A DNA stretch of 64,000 nucleotides from Cylicocyclus nassatus (Eukaryota; Nematoda; Chromadorea; Rhabditida; Strongylidae). The notes below the pieces were generated by a model, which was not told where the DNA came from, did not search any database, and was given only the letters and a program-made list of their open reading frames with translations. Positions 1 to 9,100 of the stretch are shown piece by piece (positions within the stretch are counted from its first letter, which is position 1; each line of letters starts with the position of its first letter). Position numbers and translations under genes: made by a program. The stretch spans positions 7,367,753 through 7,431,752 of the forward strand of contig CATQJL010000223.1 of the NCBI GenBank assembly GCA_958299035.1. Direction: 5' to 3'.

Positions 1-346
1 TGTAAAAAGTAACTGTAAAAAGAACACCCTGTTGGCATGACAGGTTGGTTACAGTTAGTGAAGGCATAATCATGGTTAGTAACACACAAAAGGCAGAAAA
101 TGATCAATCTATACTCGATCTGGCAAGAAGTGGGGAGTGATAGATGTGCAGTTGAAAGGCTAGATAGACCAAGCATGAACTCCTAAGCATCAGGGATATG
201 TAAAGTTCTTAACACATCTATGGAAGCTAATTTTTTATGAAAAACAATAGTAATCTTACTACAAACAATTTCTTTTGGTAAGAGACTCAGCCATCTTGAA
301 GTGCGACAAAAAAATGAATTGAAAGTTGCCAAGAACATTTTTTTAC
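1..346. other. No gene seen (possible 3' flank of CR1-like relic)
   Basis: AT-rich sequence with no convincing coding potential. It lies just downstream, in the minus-strand sense, of the decayed reverse transcriptase, so part of it may be that element's 3' untranslated end, but no terminal microsatellite tail is visible. Confidence 0.3.
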
Positions 347-1737
347 CTAGTTTACGATGATGTAGATTAAACCCAGCTGTACGTTCGCCACACGTCTGAA
401 AACCCAGTACTTACTCGCTTTTAATCTAGTTTCCAGATGCAAGATTCGGAAACAAAAGACTAAATCATTTACAACGCGCCTATATTTTAGACTACGTAGT
501 TTCAAAGTGGCCAGTCTTTCACTGTATGACGGTAAACATCGTAGGTAATCGTTACTGGGAAAACATCTGTAGAGAACTATTCGAGTAAATACTTTTTGTA
601 CTATCTCAAGTTTAATCGCATTCTCTTTAAGGAACGGATTCCAAACGGGTGAAGCGTAATCAAGATGAGGTAAAACATAGGTTCTATACAATCACACAAA
701 TAAAGCAGGATCATTGCTGTGCACGTTTCTGAGGAGCATGAACAACGTTGCCAATGATTTACTGATGACTGATTCGTAATGGCTGTAAAACTTGAGTGAA
801 CCATCAATCATCACCCCTAAATCTCTCACTACTTCACGACGCTCAAGAACAGCTTCCCCACAGTAACATAGCCTATAAGGAGCATCGAGCAAGCGCTTCA
901 CAGAACATTTTGAAAGATTTAGAGGCAAATCTTGACCATGATACCATCTTTTCGATAGACGAAGAGAGGGCTTCACGGGCGCTAGTTTATTCATTCTTGG
1001 CATATGCGATGTAAATTTTCAAGTCATCTGCAAAAGTTTCTATGCGGATATTTGGATGTGTTTTAACGAAGGCAGGTAGATCAGCGGTGTAGATTAGAAA
1101 AAGAAGCGTGAAAGAATCCCACCCTGAGGAACACCACTACCACAAACATACTGTCCGAATAGTCATTTCCGACTCGTACAGTCATTCTGCGTTCATTGAG
1201 ATACGAGTCAATCCATGCCAGTAGTCTGTACTCAGATTTTTTCATGTTTGAATAAGAGTTTGCAGTGGTTGACTCTATCAAAGGCTTTAGATAAATCAAA
1301 ATAAATGATATCAATTGATTTGTCTTGATTAATTGCAGTAATCCAATCGAAAAGTGAGTCAGAAAGTAGGGCAGTGGTCGATCCTCCAGGTAGAAATCCA
1401 TACTGTTCTAAAGGTATCACATGATTTTTGTGTGCCCAATCTCCTAGCTTATCCTTAACAAATTTTTCAAGAATTCTACCACAAGGCGGAGTGATGCTTA
1501 TGGGACGAAAGTTGGATAAAGAATTACATGTGGGATTTTTTTAAAATTGCAGTTATTAACGCATTTTTCCATAGCTTAGGAACCTGCCCCATTGATAGGG
1601 ATGCATTGAAAATAATTGTCAAAAGAGAGCAAAGAGAACGGGCACACTTTCTATAGAATATTTGAGGAATTCCATCATATGTGACAGAAACCGTTGCTCT
1701 TAGCCTTTTCAGTGCTTTGAGCAAAAGTTCTGGATGT
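347..1737 (-). pseudogene. CR1-like non-LTR retrotransposon reverse transcriptase, decayed
   Basis: Minus-strand reverse transcriptase broken into at least five pieces in different frames. In order they carry the DGIPQI segment before the palm (about 1724-1524), the palm motif YFDLSKAFDRVNH (1420-1232), the catalytic FADD box (about 1034-1023), RDLGVMID (about 820-800) and the C-terminal LKASKYW (about 420-400). The same landmarks occur in the open plus-strand element at 37365-39233, so both belong to one family. No endonuclease or ORF1 is seen, consistent with the 5' truncation usual for these elements. The frames cannot yield a working enzyme. Confidence 0.85.
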
Positions 1738-1789
1738 ATTTGAATATCGCTATTTTAACTTTGCAAACTTTGAGGCGCAAAAGTCTGTT

Positions 1790-1860
1790 GGAGGTATGGG
1801 GAATCGAACCCCAGACTTCTCGCATGCAAAGCGAGCGCTCTACCCCTGAGCTATACCCCC
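1790..1860 (-). tRNA. tRNA-Ala (anticodon UGC)
   Basis: Read on the minus strand, a 71-nt cloverleaf: acceptor GGGGGTA pairs with TACCTCC (one G-T wobble), D arm TAGCTCAGGGGTAGAGC, anticodon stem CTCGC/GCGAG with loop TTTGCAT giving anticodon TGC, and T arm with B box GGTTCGATTCC. The A and B boxes of the internal polymerase III promoter are intact. The 71-nt sequence is identical to the copy at 14504-14574. Confidence 0.96.
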
Positions 1861-2044
1861 ACAACTGACAACTCCTTCCTAACCTTATGCGGCGGGATAA
1901 GTTAGAACACTCTCATTGAAAGATTGTGATTTTTGAACGTACAAATCTCTTTTCTACTTCTCCAAGTCAGACTTGGTGCTCGCAATCGCAACTCATAATG
2001 TAGCTCCATTTTACTCCTACGTTTAATCTATGAGTGTAGAAGAT

Positions 2045-2435
2045 TTTCGGAAACATAATAACTTATGACCGCGTTCCGGTCATTGTGCATACTCAGACAA
2101 CTGACTGGAACTTCCGCAGAATGTTTATAGAAGTTCCGCCGGGTCATTGCGGAAGTCCCGTAAACATACTGCGGAAGTTTCCGAAAAAGACCGAAAGTTT
2201 CAACGAATGCGCAATGTTTCGTTGCCGAGGCAACATCGTAAGAGGCAACACATTTAATATTCTGGAACCACTGCCATTCTTCGGAATTTCCGCAGCATTC
2301 TATAACAAGTTTCTGCTGAAGCTCCCGTTTCCAACCAGTCTGACGTGAAAATCCTGCAAAAGTTCCCATTTTCAACGTGCGTCCTTTTGTAGCAGTAGAC
2401 AAAGTCCTGCGAAAGTTCTGGTCAACTCTCTGCAT
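2045..2435. repeat. Repeat region with multiple GGAAGTTCCG-like palindromic motifs
   Basis: Roughly 390 bp in which variants of GGAACTTCCGC / GCGGAAGTYCCG recur on both strands (about 2110-2125, 2130-2140, 2150-2160, 2175-2190, 2283-2292), with weaker copies to 2420. Frames are open on both strands (2085-2348 plus, 2435-2028 minus), as expected of self-complementary DNA, so neither is taken as a gene. Probably a decayed foldback element; no target duplication was found. Confidence 0.45.
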
Positions 2436-2639
2436 AGATGCAAAGGGTCTGAGACTGCAACGTATTTTGTAGAGTCGAAACTTTTCTTTGCGCTTGAGAC
2501 TTATTCAAATGCTTCGAGCATGACTGACATAGCGCTCAAATGCAAAAATGAACCAGGGAAATGAGGGAGCAAAAGTTGGGAGATTAGCAGTGCGCAAAAA
2601 AAATCAAAATCACCATGTTTAGGAAGTAATGCCTAGGTC

Positions 2640-2974
2640 TGTCGCCAAAGGCGACTTTCAGATCGCAGGAGGGCAAGTAGAACAAACCGCGGACTATGGA
2701 CTCCGCGGGCTATATAAGGAGGCGCCGCCGCCGAGGAGCAGATCGCGGATAGGAACGAGACAAGTACAAGTTTCGATAACAAGTGATCTCACCTGTTGTG
2801 TTTGTATTTAAATGTTATTTAAGAAATCCATTACTACACAATCGTTTCGTTGTTATTGTTATAGCGTTGTTATTGTTATAGCTGTTTTAAAGATAAAGGT
2901 TTAACTACCCAAGTTTGAGGTACCATCCCGCGTGGCACTCAGACCGACCTATCGCTAAGCCAACCTTTGCTTTA
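2640..2974 (+). repeat. 5' LTR of the BEL/Pao element
   Basis: Direct repeat of 10378-10707. Begins TGTCGCC and ends GCTTTA. Compared with the 3' LTR it has a 5-bp longer stretch near 2892-2900 and about six substitutions. Confidence 0.95.
2711..2718 (+). promoter_or_regulatory. TATA box in the 5' LTR U3 region
   Basis: TATATAAG, preceded by paired CCGCGG motifs and followed by a GC-rich start region. The same box lies at 10449-10456 in the 3' LTR. Position and sequence fit the RNA polymerase II promoter of an LTR element; the start site is not visible. Confidence 0.65.
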
Positions 2975-2986
2975 TGGTGCATCGGC
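2975..2986 (+). other. Primer binding site, tRNA-Gly type
   Basis: TGGTGCATCGGC directly abuts the 5' LTR. It is complementary to a tRNA 3' end of GCCGATGCA plus CCA, the acceptor end of nematode tRNA-Gly (5' GCATCGG). An 11-nt version follows the LTR relic at 23616-23870. Confidence 0.8.
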
Positions 2987-3143
2987 AACCAACAAACGAA
3001 TCGAGGTCGGTTTTAAATTTCAGAATTTCAGTTTCAGCACAAGTTCACAAGTTTGAAACTTAGAAATACAAGTATACAAGTATACAAGTACCTCAGCTTG
3101 ACCCTGTACTACAAGTCACCAGCATCACAAGTTTCACTACAAA

Positions 3144-4440
3144 ATGTCTGTGAAGCTCATAGTTTGTAAGCGGATGCTTACTCAATATTGCAACAAGCTG
3201 GACAAGATCATACTGCAATTCAAAGAGGAAGAATTGCACAAACTTAAAGCCTCTAGCGACAACGAAAACTTGAGGAGGCTATCGGTGCTGTTGAAGCAGC
3301 CACATCCAAAGTCGAGCACACAGTCCAGGGGTACGCATCATTGTACTCCACTGTGAACCAGCCGGAAGCGAAGGAGGCAGAAGATTTTGAAGAGTATATT
3401 CTAAAGCGGAATCGTCTCTCTCAAGCGCCTTCGAGTATGGGCTCACGTTACAAGCCCGAAACCGTGCCCTGAAGGCAGGCAATGACAGGACAAGTATCAA
3501 TGCCCACGCCTGCAGTATACAAACAAGGAAAGTGGAACTCCCCACCCTACCCATTCCTTCATTTAGTGGAGATATATGGGAATGGGACAACTTCTGGGAG
3601 CTCTTTAACAGCAACGTTCACTCACAAGATCTGCCAGAACTTTACAAGTTCAACTACCTTCTCAACGCTTTGGAGGGAGAAGCGCGAGAATCAGTTAAAA
3701 GGTTCCAAATCACGAATGGAAACTATATGAAAGTAGTTGACTTTCTCATGCAAAAGTATGGAAACCAAAATGAGCTTGTGCAGCGCCTTATTGAACGATT
3801 TGAACAGTGCTTCCCTCGATCGTCTTCACTGAAAGACCAGAGACCGTTGCTCGAGCAGCTACAAGCAATTGTTTCACAACTGGAACGTAAGGGAGAAAAT
3901 GTTGACAATCAGTGGATGCAAAAACAAGTATTGTCAAAATTCCCTGTTCACATCCAACGCGGCGTCTTGACAAGAAAGCAAGCACTAGATCAACAAGCAC
4001 CATTTCTAATGCAAGACCTTCTGAAACTCATTGATGAAGTCTTGGCATGCGAGGAACTGGTATCCTTACATACAAGAGAAACCCGGCAGGCATAAATTAG
4101 CCCCATGAAAGTGCAAGCGCCAAAGGTTTCTAGGGAGTATGTACGAGTATGTATGTACTGCGGAGGAAACCACAAGTCCATAATGTGTACAAAATACTCC
4201 TCACCAAAAGCTCGATCGCAATACTTGCGCGAGCACCAACTGTGCCTGATATGCGCATCACCACAGCATACAACCGCTCAGTGCATGAAGCGGAAGTGCT
4301 TTAACTGTCAAGGCTTGCACCATACGTCTTGCTGCTTCTTGAAACCACACCGTGAAAGGCCGACCAGGAAGCAGCCGACCAGGAACAGAAGAACAACAGA
4401 CGCTTACCACAACAAACCAATCCTCATGCAAAGTTTACCA
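3144..4440 (+). pseudogene. BEL/Pao gag, frame-disrupted
   Basis: Starts at ATG 3144 after a 170-bp leader. The N-terminal part (3144 to about 3265) is followed by frame changes near 3265 and 3530 and an in-frame stop in between. The longest open piece (3532-4095) has the BEL Gag core opening with PTLPIPSFSGDIWEWDNFW. A stop at 4093-4095 precedes the nucleocapsid-like segment (4105-4370), which holds three cysteine clusters: CX2CX3HX4C (CMYCGGNHKSIMC), CX2CX4HX4C (CLICASPQHTTAQC) and CFNCQGLHHTSCC. Another frame change lies near 4372. This would be the capsid and RNA-binding protein of the element; here it cannot be translated as one chain. Confidence 0.85.
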
Positions 4441-4445
4441 AAAAG

Positions 4446-6104
4446 GTGAATCATCTGACACACGAAGCCGAAGATGTCAGTAATGATGCAGCCGTCTATG
4501 AACTACGATCACAAGAAGGATACGATGCTCATCAGACAACATTCTTGCCCACAGGCGAATTTACGGTATTAGATCAGGAACGCAACATACTCAAGAAAGT
4601 TTGCGTACTCTTTGATAATGGGGCCGAAATTTCTTTTATAGACAAGGCTCTCGCTGATGAGTTGCACTTCCGACTATCCGACAAGAGAGTTTAAGAATAC
4701 GCACCTTTGGCTCCACGCAAGTACAGGAGAAGATCTGCCGAATTGTTCAACTAAAGGCTTGGGACATGGAAGGAGAACATATCACTATTGATCTCCTCAC
4801 ATATGACATAATTTCCAAATGCCTCGAAATGCCCTCGCTATCCAATGAAGACTTGAAGCACCTTCGTGAAAACCATATTCCGCTTGATAGGCTTGGAACT
4901 AACAAGAAGATGAAACCCCAGATCCTGTTAGGTTGTGACAAGTTATGGTCATTCGTCAGCGAAGACAAGCCACAACTTCGTTTGCCCTCCGGTCTGCACT
5001 TTATTGAGACACGGATAGGTTACCTAATTACAGGACAGCTCAAGCCGCCAACAAGCTTTGATCATCTCAACGAAGAAGACAAGTGGGATGGGTATTGGTC
5101 ACTGGAAACACAAGTAAACGCGGTGTTAACCGCAGAGGATGACAGCGAGGATGAAGAAGGAAAATGGGATAAGTTTTGGTCCTTAGACGCAGCTGGTACG
5201 GAAAGATTTGGTCAATCAGAAAATGCTGAACAAGCCCAAACGGACAGGAATGTCCTACAGCACTTCAGAGAAACAGTTGAAAAGCGCGAAGATGGGTACT
5301 ATGTCCGGCTACCATGGAAGGAACACTTTATAAACTTGCCGGACAACAAAGCTATAGCCCAGCGAAGGCTTCTTAGTCTCTGGACTTCTCTTCGTAAAGA
5401 CCCGGACATGCTACACAAATACGATGAAGTATTTCAAGACCAGCTACGTCGTAACGTCCTCGAGTACGTTCCAAAGGAAGAAACAGATCGCAAGCACCTA
5501 CATTACCTACCTCATCAAGCCGTCATTACCCCTCACAAAACGACAACAAAGCTGAGGGTGGTATATGACGCCTCCGTACATTACAGAAATTGTCCTTCAC
5601 TCAATGACGCCCTACATAGAGGCCCAGTCATCCTAACCCAACTATTTGGAGTGCTATTACGTTTCCGAATGGGACGGATTGCCATGATCTCAGATGTAGA
5701 AAAGGCATTTCTACAAGTGAGACTCCACGAGGAAGACCGCGACGCAACTAGGTGTCTTTGGCTTCGAGATCCCAAACTACCCCCTACTCAGGATAATATA
5801 CTAATTCTGAGATTTACAAGGGTACCCTTCGGCTTGAACGCCTCCCCGTTTCTCCTCGCGGCGACCACACATTATCACCTGGACCAGTACAAGAACCTTG
5901 CCATATTGACGCAAGAAATAAAGGAGAATCTGTACGTCGACAATTTGATAGTCACGTTGGATACAAGGGAAGAAGCATCAGACTGCTATCGGAAAATCAA
6001 GCAAATATTTGAAGAACTTAGTATGAACATCCGCGAATTCGTATGTAACGACAAACAAGTAAGCGAAAAGATTACAGGAACGGACAGATCATCAGATCCC
6101 AAAG
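4446..6104 (+). pseudogene. BEL/Pao protease and reverse transcriptase, frame-disrupted
   Basis: The aspartic protease active-site region (FDNGAEISFID, with DNG in place of the usual DSG/DTG) lies at about 4612-4645 in one frame. Near 4690 the frame changes and continues from about 4690 (first ATG 4766) through the DUF1758-like end of the protease and the reverse transcriptase. RT landmarks are LRVVYDASV, the first catalytic aspartate in ISDVEKAFLQV (about 5690-5720), RVPFGLNASPF, and YVDN at about 5936-5947, where the usual second aspartate of YVDD is asparagine. Some BEL/Pao elements carry this variant, so it need not be a defect. A frame change at about 6065-6104 separates this piece from RNase H and integrase. 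Confidence 0.85.
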
Positions 6105-9100
6105 GTGTTAGGAATTCAGTGGAATTCTCTGACCGATCAGCTCATAGTTTCCTGCAGAATTACCACCCCCACAGTGATAACCAAACGTACAGTCACAAGT
6201 GCAATAGCCTCCATCTACGACCCTATGGGATGGATGTTACCTTTAATGCACAAGTCAAAAGTATTCCTTCAATCACTGTGGAAGGACAAGTTGGACTGGG
6301 ACACAGCCATAACTGGTGTTCGCTCCGACGAATGGCAACAGATATGCCAGGAGATGCAAGGTTTCAGCAAAGAAGTACCCAGATTCCTGGCCAGAAAACA
6401 TACAGAAGTGGACATAGCAGCATTCGCAGATGCAAGCACTGAAGCTATAGCCACCTGTATATATCTAAAAACAAAAAACTCCACTCATCTCTTGCTGGCA
6501 AAAGGAAAACTTCCGTCACTCAAGTACCAAGTTACGATACCAAAGTCGGAATTGAACGCTATCACTCTAGCAATGAGAGTAATCAACTCGGCCGTGACCC
6601 AACTACACTCAATCGTGGCTATCCGAAACGTTTATCTCTTCACCGACTCGGAAATCGTTTGCAACTGGATAAAGGGAAAAACACATAGAGAAGCTGGAAT
6701 AATGGTGGTCAATCGACTCAAGGAGATAGTCGAGATAAACGACCATTTGACAAGTAAAGGTATAGAAATTCATTTTGGCTATGTCCCCACTGATCAAAAT
6801 CCAGCGGATTGTGGAACAAGAGGACTGCATAAAGAGCAACTGAAGGAACATTACTGGTGGACCGGGCCATCATTCATAAAAGGCTCACCAAAAGACTGGA
6901 TCGCAGACTACAAGTTATTCCAGATAAACAAGGAACAAAACGAAGATACATGTCAGAAAACTGACTCAGTACTCATTAACCAAGCTGAAACAAGAGTCAT
7001 ACAAGGCACGCAAAATGACGATATTCTCGAGTGCCTAAAGGGTCGTCCATATATTGTGATCAAGAGAATCACAGCTACAGCTTTGCGATTTTTGAAGGTC
7101 ATGTTGTGGAGAAGGAATCAAAGACTTGGAAGTAATCTTCAATTTTCTCCATTGCTCAGCAAGTACACTATACATCCTGGCGAAGAGCTCCATGGTGAAG
7201 AAATCACGGTAGCGGAGATAGTTATCATACGAGTCCACCAGCGGACATTTTGTACTCCGACGGTATTGAAATCAGTACCTCAGCTGAACATAAAACAAGA
7301 TGAGGAAGGCCTTCTAAGATGCTACGGACGAATGGGGAGAAGCTGTTTAGACGATACGGCGAAAACCCCTTACATCATCCTGCAGAACTCTTGGCTCTCT
7401 GAGGCTATAATTCGTGAAAAACACTACCAGGGGCATCCCGGCATAGGCCACACAATTGCGTTGGTACGACACAAATTTTGGATACCTAAGCTACGTGCAC
7501 AAGTGACTCGCCTCATCCGACGTTGTGTGGAATGCCAACGTTATAATGATCGCCCGTACAAGTATCCGAATCAGACTGATCTGCCACAAGTCAGAGTACA
7601 ACAATCAAGCCCTTTCCAACATGTTGGACTGGATTACTTTGGTCCTCTAACGGTGAAAGCCCAGGAAAACATCACAAGTAAATGCTACGGGGCTATCATC
7701 ACCTGCATGGTAACCAGACTTATTCATTTGGATGTTGTATCCGAACTCTCCACTACTGCATTCCTGAACATGCTGCGCAGATTCTTTGGAAGAAGAGGAG
7801 TTCCAAAAACCATCACAAGTGACAACGCTCCCACATTTCTTTTGGGAGAGGAAATTTTGGCAGACTGTATCAAAAATCTGCAAAACGACGCCACAATTTC
7901 AAGAGAAATGAGCAATCGCGAAATTGAATGGAAACACATTACACCCTTCGCACCGTGGCAAGGAGGATTTTACGAAAGACTGATAAAAACAGTCAAGCAA
8001 TCTCTCTACAAGACTCTGAAAAACTCGACTCCCACATTTGAAGAGATGTCAACAACGCTGGTCGAGATCGAAGCCTTACTGAACACAAGGCCGCTGGTGT
8101 ACATGAGTTCAGACTCGTGCAACGAGACGATCATAAGGCCCATCGACTTCGTACAAAATAAGATTATACTGGACTACCCATTTGACATGGTCAATCTTCA
8201 CGACGAGGATCCACCTTATCTCTCATCCGAAGAACAACTTGCCCTTCGCACAAAATCGCAGACAATCCAAGCGCTAGAAAGTTCCTACAGGTCCACAAAC
8301 AAGTTTTGGAACCTTTGGCAGACACAGTATTTGACGGCACTTCGAGAAAAACACAAGTTACAAGTTGGTAATAACAAGTCCATTTCGCGTCCGCGAAAAG
8401 ATGACTGCGTCTTAATCACAGACCCCGTACAACCAAGGCATTCCTGGAGAATCGGACGCATTATAGAGTTATTGAAGAGCAGAGACGGACAAGAAAGAGA
8501 AGCCGTTGTGATCCTACCATCCAAAAAACAGATACGCAGACCTGTAAATCTCTTGGTACCTCTAGAGTTAGAGGACAGAACTGCAGAGGAGAGTGAGCAA
8601 ACAAGAGAGCAAACTCAAAAAGAACCATCAAATTGCAAGTACAACTTGAGGCCTCGGGAAAGAGAACAACATAGCAGAGAAAGTAGCACTTCAAATCTTC
8701 GACTTTCTCCACTTATCACCCTATGCGCAACCATTCTATGTATGTCTAGCCTCTCGCAACAAGTACTCTTGTCGAAAGCCTCCACCACAACCATAGAACT
8801 ACCTCTACTTTTGTCAAAGACGCGCACGTCATTTTACGCTCATAACACATTTGAATATATATGGGTCCAAACACGGGGAGCATGGCTTTCACGAAACACA
8901 TTCCCAACAACTTCGTGCCCCAACAGGTACACACTCACACAAGTGATTAAAAAAGCATATATTAGAAACAAGTGCAGCGAAACAAGTTGGAATTTTATCT
9001 ATACCATACACAGTAAATTCATACTATCTAATTTCAGCATGTCTTTTGGAAGAATGGATGACGATGTTCGACGCCTAGCTATCATCTCGGACAGTCACTC

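Noticed and set aside
8705..9038. Possible env gene after integrase
   Set aside because: Only one short hydrophobic stretch (ITLCATILCMSS) and no glycoprotein cysteine pattern, fusion loop or C-terminal anchor; the following domain is soluble and zinc-binding.
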